64,000 bases of DNA, taken from Galeruca laticollis (lineage: Eukaryota; Arthropoda; Insecta; Coleoptera; Chrysomelidae). Shown here one piece after another: positions 34,201 through 43,897 of this stretch. The notes below the pieces were generated by a model, which was given only the letters and a program-made list of their open reading frames with translations, did no database searches and was not told the DNA's origin. The stretch spans positions 46,802,951 through 46,866,950 of the forward strand of contig OY998178.1 in the NCBI GenBank assembly GCA_963921935.1, read 5' to 3'. The translations under genes were made by a program, and so were the position numbers. The number at the start of each line of letters is the position of its first letter. The stretch's first letter is position 1.

Positions 34201-34766
34201 TAACCTAATACATTCTGCAATTGTCCATCTGCAGTGCTAATTCGTAGATTATTATCTTTTTGAATTGTAATATTATTATTTGTCACAATATCGCATAATA
34301 TTGAACCAAAAAGACTAATGTTAGCTCCTGTATCAATTAAAGCAGCAAACGTTTGATTGTAGATAGAAACATTTATATAAGGCCTGTTATCATCAACCTT
34401 TTTATATAGCAAGTATTCTATATTAGGATTAGAAAACTGTGATGTCATAGACTTTACAGAACTCTCCTTATAGAATTTTCGAACAGTTTGAAGCCATAAT
34501 CTCCAATCATCTATACTGAATTTCGGAAGATTTTGCAAATCAATGTTTCTTGCATTCTGTCCAGTGTTCGCTGAGACATTACTGTTACAAATTTTAGGTA
34601 TTGTATTATTTGTTTGCTTGGTGGTTTTGTTAAGCCCTGCTTTGAATTGGGAGGTTTTTCGTCGTTCCATTTCCTGACTCTGCTTTAGCTTGTTACCGTA
34701 TCCGTATGTTTTATAGAGGCGACGGAAACACCTCTGCCTTCCCCGTTTTTTGAACACTTCGGACAT
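31293..34766 (-). CDS. pol: Ty3/gypsy Pol polyprotein (protease-RT-RNase H-integrase)
   Basis: This 1157-codon frame encodes the enzymes that process Gag-Pol, copy the RNA and integrate the DNA. Protease: LIDTGANISLFG, DTG at residues 145-147. RT: SSIDLRHAFYQIP (Asp 387), PFGLVSAPASM and YYLDDII (YLDD 450-453). RNase H: LMTDASDVGVG (Asp 602), TTERELLAV and ITDHSSL (Asp 668), then VVADALSR. Integrase: zinc site with His near 793-798 and C828/C831, and catalytic Asp 861 (CDLLGPYP), Asp 921 (VDNGKQFTS) and Glu 957 (HSERVN), giving DD35E. The C-terminus is acidic (DDDESQDSETSDVSDT). All catalytic residues are present. Expression is likely by a -1 frameshift from gag; the ATG at 34766 lies inside gag. 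Confidence 0.95.
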   Translation of the reverse strand: MSEVFKKRGRQRCFRRLYKTYGYGNKLKQSQEMERRKTSQFKAGLNKTTKQTNNTIPKICNSNVSANTGQNARNIDLQNLPKFSIDDWRLWLQTVRKFYKESSVKSMTSQFSNPNIEYLLYKKVDDNRPYINVSIYNQTFAALIDTGANISLFGSILCDIVTNNNITIQKDNNLRISTADGQLQNVLGYVETLITIGNISNLVKFYLIPSVKHAAILGMDFLKTFNIKIDFVKFSLDVNSLSLSVVNTIQDVSHLSVAERNALDLVIEKFQSISPTDRLGRTHLITHFIDTGDAPPFKQRQYPLPQALQQKLEDEVDKMLELDIIRESKSSFCSPVWLVSKSDGGVRVVFDGRKLNSITVNKDAYALPHIEVILSQLRDTRFISSIDLRHAFYQIPLEESSRPKTAFAVRGKGLFEFNTTPFGLVSAPASMCRLMDLVIGPSLEPHCFYYLDDIIVCTSNFEKHLDVLTKLFEKLKDANLTVNIEKCHFCRPSLRFLGYLVDEQGLRTDPQKVSAICEYPAPKTTTQVRRFLGMVSYYRRFLSNFSTLSAPISGLINDRKKHQPITWSVEANEAFEKIKVALTTAPVLSSPDFDKDFFLMTDASDVGVGSVLYQLDGSVEHPIAYMSKKLTKVQRKYSTTERELLAVLIGIDHFRYYLVGRHFTVITDHSSLVWLNNMKKPSPRLARWILQLSQYDFSIVHRKSTGTVVADALSRLPEINLLELSSLQPDKWYLGMITKVQTEPEKYPNFKVENNILYKHVYDRFASIGNVSSWKIVVPTKNRAEILSQFHDHPTAAHPGVYKTLSRISELYYWNGLRKSVNKYVRRCKVCAACKPTNLPQAGLMGQYRNINFPFQLISCDLLGPYPRSRKGNQYVFVVVDWFTKFTLVQTLPKATAPAIIKFLENHVFLVFGVPQIVSVDNGKQFTSKLFKELMTKYNVQKIWYNCNFHPQINHSERVNKSIVTAIRSYCYMDHRSWDEQVYSIAQGIRLSKHEVTETAPSFLVFARNVPVSGDFYGKIAENANNQITISSKVHRLEDSQEMPELFEDVRKRLHMAHTKSKARYDLRKRDIRFFVGNYVWKRNYQKSDKANYLTAKFMPKYILCKVRSVISPLAYDLEDLDGKDLGRWHVKDLKEFHDLPDDDESQDSETSDVSDT

Positions 34767-35974
34767 TTTGGCTTTACGACTTCAGGAAGACCACAACCAT
34801 AACAAAACATTCTCTTTGGCGACCTACATATATGGTAAGAATGTCCCTGCTTATTACAATTCCAACACGTCATTGAATTTAAAGTAGACATATTTCGAGT
34901 TGAGTGAGATTTAGGAATAGGATGTGTTGAAGAGCTCGGTAAACTTAGATCAGGTTCTAAAATTGCTACACCTTTCCTAGGGGAGACAACCTCAGCACTT
35001 TGACAGAAAACAAAAGATTCCTCGAGTTTACGACAACTTTTTTCTAAATCAGTTATATCATTAAAATCTTGTAATGCTAAATGTTGAACGAACTTTGGGA
35101 GCAGATTGCGACGAATTAATTTAATGATCTCCTCGTTACTAAGTTTAACTTCCAACCGATTACATAACCCTCGCATAATGTTAATGTATACTGTAACCTT
35201 TTCTTGTTGACCCTGTTTTCTGGCTTTGATTTCATCTAGTAAGTTTTCCTGATAATTATGAGGAAGAAAATCTTCCTTTAATTTCTCTTTCAATTCCTGC
35301 CAATTTTGAAAACCGTTTCTATTATTGAGATACCAAGTGAAAGCTCCATCAGTAAACAATTCAACGGCACTAAAGAAAATTTCATCATCGCTAACACCCC
35401 GCGAAACTCGAAGACATTCTATGCGTTCTAAAAAACAACTAACAGATTCTTGCTCTGAGCCCGAAAATTTTATTCCCCATTTATGAACCTGTGAGGGCTT
35501 AGAAAAAGAAAAGTTCTGAGCCTGTACTGGTGTGGAATGGGCGGGTACACTAGGTTTTTGAGTTTTGAGATCTAATTCTCCTTCTAAAGAAAATACTTCA
35601 ATTAAAAAATTATCCTTATGTTCTTTTTGTTTGTCATCTATCCCTACAAGTCTATTGATTCTATTAGTAACATGAGTTAATCTACACATATAACGATGAT
35701 ACTCTATATCATTGGATGTTCCCGAAAACTCTTTGATTTTTTTAGTCAAGTCTTTAAGGGACTCAACTATTCCAATTTGTTCCTCCACGAAATTCAAATT
35801 ATCTGCATATACAACCGAACTACGACCCGTATACTCTTGACTCAAAATACCACGCAAAACCTTCCTTCGATCGGCAGCTGACGCTGGAACCTGAATATTC
35901 CTATATTTAAGCTCATGTTCTAACTCGTGTGTTAACAAGTAATCTACAGTCAACTTAAAACCCAAAGCAGTCAT
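34685..35974 (-). CDS. gag: Ty3/gypsy Gag
   Basis: Gag of 429 codons forms the retrotransposon particle and binds genomic RNA. It begins MTALGFKLTVDYLLTHELEH. It has a central capsid-like region with ESVSCFLERIECLRVSRGVS, DGAFTWYLNNR and FLPHNYQENLLDEI, the pattern of the retrotransposon Gag domain. Near the end is a CCHC knuckle CWNCNKQGHSYHIC and a second Cys-rich segment CYGCGLPEVVKPKCPKC that is not a standard knuckle. The start is the first ATG after the leader. The last 82 nt overlap pol in another frame and include the slippery heptamer. It is intact with no internal stop. Confidence 0.93.
   Translation of the reverse strand: MTALGFKLTVDYLLTHELEHELKYRNIQVPASAADRRKVLRGILSQEYTGRSSVVYADNLNFVEEQIGIVESLKDLTKKIKEFSGTSNDIEYHRYMCRLTHVTNRINRLVGIDDKQKEHKDNFLIEVFSLEGELDLKTQKPSVPAHSTPVQAQNFSFSKPSQVHKWGIKFSGSEQESVSCFLERIECLRVSRGVSDDEIFFSAVELFTDGAFTWYLNNRNGFQNWQELKEKLKEDFLPHNYQENLLDEIKARKQGQQEKVTVYINIMRGLCNRLEVKLSNEEIIKLIRRNLLPKFVQHLALQDFNDITDLEKSCRKLEESFVFCQSAEVVSPRKGVAILEPDLSLPSSSTHPIPKSHSTRNMSTLNSMTCWNCNKQGHSYHICRSPKRMFCYGCGLPEVVKPKCPKCSKNGEGRGVSVASIKHTDTVTS
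34715..34751 (-). promoter_or_regulatory. Programmed -1 frameshift signal, gag to pol
   Basis: Element-sense AAAAAAC (34751-34745) reads A AAA AAC in the gag frame, the classic X XXY YYZ heptamer. Slipping back one base on AAA/AAC leads exactly into the pol frame (AAA AAA CGG). Nine nt later a 7-bp stem, AGAGGTG (34735-34729) with CGCCTCT (34721-34715), closes a 7-nt loop. Spacing and geometry suit a stimulatory structure. Confidence 0.85.
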
Positions 35975-36236
35975 TTTAAAGCAAACTCAAGACTATTCAA
36001 GATATATGCATAAAAATAAATCACTCAATAATTACAGGAAAAAATATCTCAATAAAGTAAATAAAACAGTATACAATAATAATAATAAACCAATAAAGAT
36101 ATAAAGAAGGTGTGCAAATTCTGAACCTTACTGCTAAAAGGAAGCTATCGCGATGATTTGCCTTTATACACAATACACCAAACCAATTTTCAGATCAGAT
36201 GTGACCTGGCCCCACGTTTGACGTCAATTTTTATTT
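35975..36236 (-). other. Retrotransposon leader (primer-binding region)
   Basis: 262 bp between 5' LTR and gag. In the element sense it starts AAATAAAAATTGACG and does not begin with the usual TGG of a tRNA primer site; TGGGGCCAGG begins about 22 nt in. The primer is therefore unclear. Confidence 0.5.
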
Positions 36237-38382
36237 TGTTACCCAAAAAGTGTGGGTATTTCCCGGAAAACTAAGGGCGTGAATTCTTGCCAGGTTGTAT
36301 GTGGTATTTGGGGAAGTAATTAGACCTGATCACGGATCTAATTACTTAGTTAGTTTAGATGTAATAACTTGAAAAATAAATAAAGTGAATATGGTAAATT
36401 GTTGGACGCCAGTTACTTTCTCAAAAGTAACAAAAACCCAAATAACACATACAAATTATTTTTTCCTTGTGAACCTGAAATTTTTGGTTTGGTGTGATAA
36501 AGCAAAGTGGAAAAAAGTTCTATTTACAATTTAATAATTATACCGTATTTACAATAATTTACAAAGAAATTTACATGATTTTCTAAATATACAAAAGTTC
36601 AGATGTAGAAAAATTATTTCTTTTCAGTTATATAAACTTCAAAATACTTTATAATATTATTGATAATAAAAAGATATAAAAAAAGTGAATAGTTACAGGT
36701 TATAATTGAGAAAAGAGAATTGAAAGAAGTTGAATAACTATAGATTATAATATGATAAAAAGAAAAATATGAACGAAGCTTGATGCGACGCAGTAGTTCA
36801 AAATTTACACTATACTTTAGAATTCTCAAAGAATGTAATTTTATACTTCCTTTCTATGTATGCACAAAGCTAACATCCCTCAGGTAGGAAGTCCGTCGCA
36901 ATGGTTGGAATGATAAGTTTCCTACTGCAAATTTACCATTATATCCCAGCTTTCATGAATCAGCAATTTATTTTTATAGGTATATAAGACTACTCAAATC
37001 TATATAAGTATACTCAGTTTTGTTGTCTCAACGTTGTATAATTCTACCCGGTTTTGCTAAAAAAACATAGTGCGATGTAATCAAAATTTCAAACTAAAGT
37101 GTCAGCCAGTTCAGACAAACCGCCAAATTGTTAGCGATTATATAATAATTTGCTCTTGGATGATCGCATAATTTTCAAGCTCAATACTACTATGTTATAA
37201 TTTGCAGTCGAGTTACTTTAAATAAATCTATATATCTCTGAAATGAATGCAATTTACAATTTTAAATGCGATAAACTATTTGAGTAAAAACTATTGAACA
37301 TCAATAAAAAAGTTAACATAAAAAGTTGAAGAATTTACAATAAAATATGAAGTGAATTGAAAAACCAGAAGATATACTTGAGTTTTAGCAAATCATCGAG
37401 AATTTATCCACCACAATTTAAACTACATCTGTCTGACCTCTTGGCTGACGAAAAAGAAAAAAAATATAGAGCAATGTGCATTTTGTTATTGAGTGATTTT
37501 CTTGTAAAATTATTTTCACTATTAAAACTCATAGCTTTTACTTCAATATCTTACAATGCATAAATTTAATTGATAAGGAACATTTAAGAAATAATGACAT
37601 ATAAAAACCAGTTGATAAAAACCGTGAAATAAAAAGTTAAGTTTTATATATCATGAGACCAAGTTAATATGTTAGATATGAATAATGACAACTTTTATTA
37701 AAATCATAGCATCTACATTCATATCTTACGATCGGTATTTAATTAGAAATAAACTTTTGGGAACCAATGATATCATATGAAAAGAACAATTGAAAAAGAG
37801 CAAGAAATGAGAAAAAGTTAAGTTTCATATTCTAAGACAAAATTTAAAATGTGAGATATGAATAATAATTATCAATAATAATAAGAATCTCTCCTAGACT
37901 TCTCACTGCCTGGAAACGAATATATTTAACATTGAAACAACCAACGTTGAAAGAAACTTGCTATTCTATTTGGATAAAATACGTCGTTAACTCGTGCTAA
38001 TTTTTTTTGGATACTAATAAAAATCATTAATTAAACGAAATAATTCTTACCAGATGTCTAATAGGATTGAACCATGATCTGCAGAACTATTGGGTTTATA
38101 TTTTATGTAATATTATTTCTTCATCCACATGGACAAAATTATGTTTAACGAAACGCCAACTAGCACCTTTCACGTCAAAAAGGAAGAAATCAAAGCCAAT
38201 CGCCCTACGCTAGTACACTCCGACAGCGCATGCTAATTATCCAATTATTGATTCTTTGAATATTCCGGACTTTCAACGAGTTTTTAAATTTTAAATCGTG
38301 CCTCGTAAGCCGATACCGTGACAGTATTTAATTTGTTGTTAAATTATTTAGATTTATTTCAAAGTGTGAAATTCACGTTACA
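36237..38382 (-). repeat. 5' LTR (2146 bp)
   Basis: Direct repeat of 27355-29500 with a constant 8882-bp offset. It begins TGTAACGTGAA and ends TTTTTGGGTAACA in the element sense. At 2.1 kb it is far longer than most insect gypsy LTRs. Short reading frames inside it occur twice only because the LTR is duplicated. It should contain promoter and polyadenylation signals, which I cannot place with confidence. Confidence 0.95.
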
Positions 38383-38386
38383 ACGT

Positions 38387-38871
38387 CCGTCGCACGTATA
38401 AACCTGTATAAAAAATAATTAATGTAAAATAATTTCAAGTTCAATGAAACTTTTACAGTGATCTCTTTATTTTATTATAATAATAAAAACAATCGTCAGC
38501 TATTCTTTCTAAGGGGGTAACGGGATTATAGGTGCTGGCTGAGGTTTAATATTAGTTTAGTGCGGCCCAAATAAATGATATATCTGACGATAATGTCCCC
38601 TTTTTGCAAGTAGCTGACATACATTTTCACTTAATACAGTGTTTGAATACTGAATATTCAACAAATTTCAAGTAACCTGAAATTAATTTAAACTAAAATT
38701 CATGGGTTTAAACAATTATTCATGATACTCATAATCTTTCAATTCATGGGCCGACTGACGATCTTTCCCCCTTTGTGCAACCTGAAGTACATTTTCACTT
38801 AATACTCGTATATTGCTTATAGAAACTATCCTAAGAATTTTTATTACCTTAAAATTAAATTAAACTAAAAT
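38387..38871 (+). repeat. Dispersed repeat copy A, right part, with two 171-bp units
   Basis: Continues copy A after the LTR element. About 38426-38815 matches the reverse complement of 44640-45003. Two internal units start at GACGAT (38586 and 38757), each with CATTTTCACTTAATAC and a TTTAAACTAAAAT-like block. Confidence 0.75.
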
Positions 38872-38929
38872 ATATGAATTTATGAAGGACATCAAATGAT
38901 GCTGGTGGCTGTGTACACGTATAGGGTAA

Positions 38930-39527
38930 CGAAGAAATATTACATTTGTATCACGTGTAAAATTTAATTTATTTTTGCATAGCGCGCTTTCAGCTCTTTA
39001 GACATAGAGCCATCATCAGTGCTTAATCTAAAATACATACTCAAATCACAACCAATAGTGCTAAATTACAAAGTTAAATTCATGTTGAGAAAGTTAACAA
39101 TACTAATATATGAATTTAATTTGAAGGTGATACAAAAAGTTTTTAATATTAGAAATTTAATAATAAAATTGATTTTAATTACATTGAAGTTAACATTATT
39201 TAATTCAAAAAATGAAAGGTTGACTAGGTTCTTATAAATGAAAGATTTTTTACTTTAAAGATAAAAAGGTTGATAAAAAATACGTACTGTCAGATTATAT
39301 ATAACAAGATTTCCTGGCTTCATCGCCTCCATTAATATTGAAACAGGTTAATAATTTTTATTTTATATTTACATTACACCAACTTGGACATCACATTTAA
39401 AATCGAATTTTACTTCCAAAGAATCATTTTATTTTCTTAAACGCCCGCCATGCTGGAACCTCTACAGGTGGCTGTGTCGGTTTAACTGACAAATACAAGA
39501 ACTTCAACTGTCAATTGGGTTTGTTCG
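38930..39527 (-). repeat. PLE family A left arm (inverted)
   Basis: Reverse complement of 40527-41124 over exactly 598 bp. The two arms differ at least at one codon of a spurious internal frame. It carries a minus-strand hammerhead motif at 38977-39022. Confidence 0.93.
38977..39022 (-). ncRNA. Hammerhead ribozyme motif (left arm)
   Basis: Exact reverse-complement counterpart of 41032-41077. It has the CTGATGA and GAAA core, short stem III and CTA cleavage triplet. Because it is antisense to the endonuclease frame, it would act only in transcripts of the opposite strand. Confidence 0.7.
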
Positions 39528-40119
39528 CCTACAATAATGGTTACGACCCCACAATAGTCGACACCCTTGTTCAAAAAGTAAATTCTAAAAAAAATTACAT
39601 AAATTAGCTTACCCCGAAATAAATATCCCTAATCAAATTTATATTTCATTACCTTTCATTAACTCTAATATCACAAAAATATTTTCACAAAGTTTTCTAG
39701 ATATTGATAAATCAATTAAAGTATCTTATAGAACTTCCAATAAATTGGGTTCATTTTTGATCAATTCTAAAGATAAAATTAACCATTTACAAAGAAGTGG
39801 AGTATACAGGTTACAATGCTCAGATTGTGTGGCAAGCTACATTGGAAGGACATGCAGACCTTTGGGAGTCCGTATAAATGAGCATATTAGTAAACCCAAC
39901 AAGTCATCATTCGGTCATCACTTAAAATATAATAATCATAATTTTAGCCCCACAGAAAATTCGAAGATTTTAGTTAACATCAACTCTAAAAACTTTACTT
40001 TACTAGATTTTTATGAAGACCTTGAAATCAGTAACGAGCTTAAAATTAATGATAAATGTCTAAACAAACAAGAGAGCCTAAATAGGAACTATATACCCTT
40101 ACATCGTCAACTCATGTAA
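39524..40119 (+). pseudogene. PLE family A: RT tail and GIY-YIG endonuclease
   Basis: The start, at the arm boundary, reads NNGYDPTIVDTLVQKVNS, the end of the RT thumb (G-Y-x-x-x-x-V-D). A run of eight A's at 39587-39594 breaks the frame, and the endonuclease frame continues with YPEINIPNQIYISLPF, KVSYRTSNKLGSFL (the K-L-G-S block) and SGVYRLQCSDCVASYIGRT: GxY, CxxC and YIGxT. It then has VRINEH with the conserved Arg and Glu, and FGHHLKYNNHNF. It ends in LHRQLM and a stop at 40117-40119. The catalytic residues of GIY-YIG appear intact, so apart from the A-run frameshift this domain looks young. Confidence 0.88.
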
Positions 40120-40526
40120 CCCTCAATAATGATAATGTCCTAACCTGCTGGTCACTGGGCCAATAACGCTTGCTAAAATAGGTTAGTTTAGAGACAATAC
40201 ATTAGAACTTGCTTCAGGTCCATGATATTAAATCATGAGCATGTTTTTTGTGTTGCCTTAAAATATAGTGTGAATACATCATTAGATCTCACCCTTCCAA
40301 CATGAGAAAATTCTAATTTGTTTTTTTATTTTTTCTCTCAACCTAACCTTCTAAATAGTTTTTAAATATCTTGATTAAATTGCTAATCATTCATTACAAT
40401 TATTACATTAAATAAAATATTACACCTAACTGATTTAATTGTTGTTTACAACTACTTTTCTGAAGTTAAATAAATAATCATTTTTGCATTTGATCTCTCA
40501 AATCGAACAGAGCATTCACAAACAAT
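40120..40526 (+). other. PLE family A 3' UTR
   Basis: Non-coding AT-rich stretch between the endonuclease stop and the right arm. No motif beyond poly-T runs. Confidence 0.6.
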
Positions 40527-41124
40527 CGAACAAACCCAATTGACAGTTGAAGTTCTTGTATTTGTCAGTTAAACCGACACAGCCACCTGTAGAGGTTCCA
40601 GCATGGCGGGCGTTTAAGAAAATAAAATGATTCTTTGGAAGTAAAATTCGATTTTAAATGTGATGTCCAAGTTGGTGTAATGTAAATATAAAATAAAAAT
40701 TATTAACCTGTTTCAATATTAATGGAGGCGATGAAGCCAGGAAATCTTGTTATATATAATCTGACAGTACGTATTTTTTATCAACCTTTTTATCTTTAAA
40801 GTAAAAAATCTTTCATTTATAAGAACCTAGTCAACCTTTCATTTTTTGAATTAAATAATGTTAACTTCAATGTAATTAAAATCAATTTTATTATTAAATT
40901 TCTAATATTAAAAACTTTTTGTATCACCTTCAATTTAAATTCATATATTAGTATTGTTAACTTTCTCAACATGAATTTAACTTTGTAATTTAGCACTATT
41001 GGTTGTGATTTGAGTATGTATTTTAGATTAAGCACTGATGATGGCTCTATGTCTAAAGAGCTGAAAGCGCGCTATGCAAAAATAAATTAAATTTTACACG
41101 TGATACAAATGTAATATTTCTTCG
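40527..41124 (+). repeat. PLE family A right arm
   Basis: 598-bp terminal repeat downstream of the endonuclease in sense orientation. The 72-codon frames inside both arms are mirror images of the same repeat and not genes. The hammerhead motif lies 47 bp from its outer end. Confidence 0.93.
41032..41077 (+). ncRNA. Hammerhead ribozyme motif (right arm, sense)
   Basis: Type I hammerhead layout: stem I GCA (41032-41034) with TGC (41075-41077); core CTGATGA (41035-41041); stem II GGCTCT with AGAGCT (one G-U pair) around ATGTCTAA; GAAA (41063-41066); a minimal stem III of G-C closing CGCG; and cleavage triplet CTA ending at 41074. One extra U lies between the core and stem II. PLE terminal repeats are known to carry minimal hammerheads with very short stem III, so context supports the call. 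Confidence 0.72.
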
Positions 41125-41257
41125 ATATGAATTTATGTTATGTATATATTTTTCTTATCGAAAACAAGGATATGATAAATACAATAATAAATAAATAACG
41201 AGGAGAGTTTATTTTGTTTACAGAAAATAGAAAAATTATTTTCAATTATAGCAAGTA

Positions 41258-43897
41258 GGGGAATGTCGCCCATGATGGCACGGTGCACATGATGGTATAC
41301 CGGCTGTAAATATGAATGTATCCGTTCTAACGCTCTAGTCTGTGGTGCGCAGATGCATATTTATATCACACTACGTCTGTGTGTCGTGGCGGTGCCTGTA
41401 GAGGAGTATTTCTGTTTTTTGTGGAAGATAAAGGGAATTGGTAAGTAGTGTAGTAATATTATCGACTAATAAATATCATTGTACTTGTCACATGTTATCT
41501 GCTCGAACTAATCATGCAGTGGGGTGTTTGGGTGTTTCTTGTGCATGTACGTATGTGGTTGTTTTGAGGTTATGTTCTTGTGGAGGAAGTATTTTGTGTT
41601 ACTGCGCGGTCACCTATGATGGCATACCATGCCATCATAGACGACGGTGTATGCGGGGTATGCCATCATAGGAAACTGTTGTTACACATTACCGACTTTG
41701 TACCTTATCTAAATTTATTATTGTCAACAGATTTAACAAGTATACCTGGCCAAAAGAAGAGGCAGGAGTGGAGTGAGGAGGCGATGGAAGAGGCATTGCA
41801 AAATATCAAAGACGAGAAAATGGGATGGCAACTTGCAGCAAAAACTTTCAAACGTCCCAGCGACAACATTGCGTCGAAGATTCAAGAATGGTTGTATTCC
41901 TAGAAAAGGAGATTTGGGAGGTCGCAGACCAGTACTGAGTAGAGATATAGAGGAAGAATTAATGCAACATGTCATTGAAATGGAAACCAGATTTTTCGGG
42001 TTAACAATGAAAGATCTGAGAAGATTGGTTTTCCAAATTGCCGAGAAAAACAAAATCGGGCACGACCTCGATAAGGAAATTCAAATGGCCGGAAAAAATG
42101 GGTCAGCGGATTCCTGAAGAGGAATCCTAGAATTTCTTTGAGAATCCCAGAGAATACTTCGTATGCACGAGCACGGGCATTTAATAGGAACAACATACTC
42201 ATAATTTCGTATTTTACTGCACTAGCTGCAATTATTGATCAGTATAAGTTTCCCCCAGAAAACATTTATAATGTTGATGAATCTGGCCTAAGTACCGTAC
42301 AAAAAAGACCACAAAAAATCTTTGCTACTCGCGGCCGACCGTAGGTAGGGACTCTCAGTAGTGCGGAACGTGGACAGCACTTAACAGTTGTCTGTTGCAT
42401 GAATAGCATAGGAACTTATGTGCCACCAGTTTTCATTTTCCCCAGGAAACGGTTCAAGAATCAACTAATGGATAATTCTCCACCTGGAAGCAGAGCATTT
42501 TGCCAGGAAAACGGTTGGATGCATAGTGAAATCTTACTAAAATGGCTTCAACATTTCCCAAACTATACCAAGGCCTCTACGGAAAACAAAGTGTTTTTTT
42601 TACTGGACGGCCATTCGAGCCATAAGAGTTTAGAGGTTCTTCAAATACCCAAAAATAATGGAATGAGTTGTTTTATTTTGCTTTCCTGCGCACTGCACTC
42701 ACCATGTGCAACCACTTGATATTGTTTTTTTCGGCCCTTTATAAGCCTGCTATAGCCAAAAGATACAAATATGGCTAAAACAAAATCCGGGGAGAGTGGT
42801 AACACATTTTCAGGTTACTGGTCTTTTCAAAAATGCCTATTTGAAAACTACAACACCGGCAAACGCCATAAATGCATTTCGTAAAGCAGGAATAGTTCCC
42901 CTAAATGCTACAATTTTCGAGGATTGGATGTTTGCTCCTTCGCTCACTACGGATAAACCTCTTGAACAACGATACCCAGAGGACTGTGAACAAGCAGTAG
43001 AAGAGTCACAAATAGACTTAGATGTTGAAGAAACCGGGTCATCTATATCAGAAAGGGCAGGTGCTTCTAAATGGTAAGAACCAAGTCCTGCTACGTCGAA
43101 AGCAACAAGTGCATTAATATAAAAAGTTAAGCTTAGTATACAAGAGGTATCGCCGTTGCCAGTAGCTGCACCAAAACTTGAAACGAAAAGAGGAAGGAAG
43201 CGCGTTAAATGTGGTCATGTGAACAGTACACCTAATATTGTAGAATTGGAAAATCAAGCAGATCAGAAGGCTAAAAAAGAGCGAGAAAAGTGAAGAGAAG
43301 AATAATACAAGAGGACGAGGAAGAGGACGAGGACAATAATACAATATTGAGAGTGACGAAGAATCCGATGCTGCTTGTAATGCGCTATACTCTCAGTCTC
43401 GTGCTAGAGAAACTTGGATTCGATGTCAGAAATGCCTGTCCTGGTGCCACCGTGATTGCGCTGGAGTACCTAAACAAACTAAATTGTTTGTTTGCGAGCT
43501 ATGCAAGTAGTGTTATGTTACGTTGAATTTCGAGAATATTTATTTTGCTACTTTGTTTCTTAACACTTATGAGAATGTTACCTATTTTGTTGTTGTTTAT
43601 GAGAATTTTTCTTGTTTTATTACTTTTTGTTCAAATAAAACTACTTTTGAATCGAGTATATTTAAATTCTGAGGGGTATGCCATCATAGGTCCTGGCATG
43701 CTCTTATGATGGCATACCTTAATAATTTTTTATATCGTTGCTGTGTGAAAAAAAATTACTTAATCATAATTTGAATGACTATCATCAATAGCTGTTATAT
43801 ACAAAATATACACAGTCAAAACAGTAAATGTTGCGTTTGCAAATAAGCAAGTTAGAGAGCATTAAAGTTAAGTGTGCCAACATAGGCGACCTTCCCC
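41258..43897 (+). mobile_element. pogo-like DNA transposon with 24-bp TIRs
   Basis: TIRs at 41258-41281 and 43874-43897 match in 21 of 24 positions, start GGGGAA, and are flanked by TA on both sides (41256-41257 and 43898-43899), the Tc1/mariner-pogo target. Near both ends the motif ATGATGGCAT/ATGCCATCAT recurs (41290, 41617, 41630, 41660, 43678, 43710). The 2.6-kb element holds one transposase pseudogene. Confidence 0.9.
41733..43510 (+). pseudogene. pogo-like transposase (HTH, DDE_1, C-terminal PHD-like finger), frameshifted
   Basis: N-terminal psq-type HTH: ALQNIKDEKMGWQLAAKTF, then in the next frame VPATTLRRRFKNG, GRRPVLSRDIEEEL and FGLTMKDLRRLVFQ of the CENP-B-type HTH. After another shift: RIPENTSYARARAFN. 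Catalytic core: NVDESGLSTVQ (Asp 1), GTYVPPVFIFPRKRF, FLLDGHSSH (Asp 2) and, in a further frame, QPLDIVFFGP (Asp 3). C-terminal part: VTGLFKNAYLKTTTPANAIN and FRKAGIVPLNATIF. An RGRGRGRG patch follows near 43310. It ends ETWIRCQKCLSWCHRDC ... FVCELCK (43376-43510), a PHD-like zinc finger. At least four frameshifts plus stops inactivate it, although the three acidic residues survive. Confidence 0.88.

Larger units (their letters stand above)
27355..38382 (-). mobile_element. Complete Ty3/gypsy LTR retrotransposon
   Basis: An 11,028-bp element on the minus strand: 5' LTR 36237-38382, leader, gag 34685-35974, pol 31293-34766, a 1.8-kb non-coding stretch, a purine tract and 3' LTR 27355-29500. 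A 4-bp target duplication, ACGT, flanks it (27351-27354 and 38383-38386). LTRs begin TG and end CA. The domain order protease-RT-RNase H-integrase marks Ty3/gypsy. No frame is broken, and the LTRs look identical wherever I compared them, so it is recent and possibly active. No env frame was found. Confidence 0.95.
38885..41124 (+). mobile_element. Penelope-like element (family A), 5'-truncated, with inverted terminal arms
   Basis: A 13-bp target duplication, ATATGAATTTATG, lies at 38872-38884 and 41125-41137. Inside, a 45-bp extension (38885-38929) precedes the left arm 38930-39527. The right arm 40527-41124 is its reverse complement over the same 598 bp, with at least one mismatch. Between them are the end of the RT, the GIY-YIG endonuclease and about 400 bp of 3' UTR. 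Inverted terminal repeats with a short extra segment on one side are known for PLE insertions. Most of the RT is missing, so the copy is not autonomous. Confidence 0.9.

Noticed and set aside
39019..41035. Mirror 72-codon frames at 39019-39237 (+) and 40817-41035 (-)
   Set aside because: Products of the inverted PLE arms, with no protein motif.
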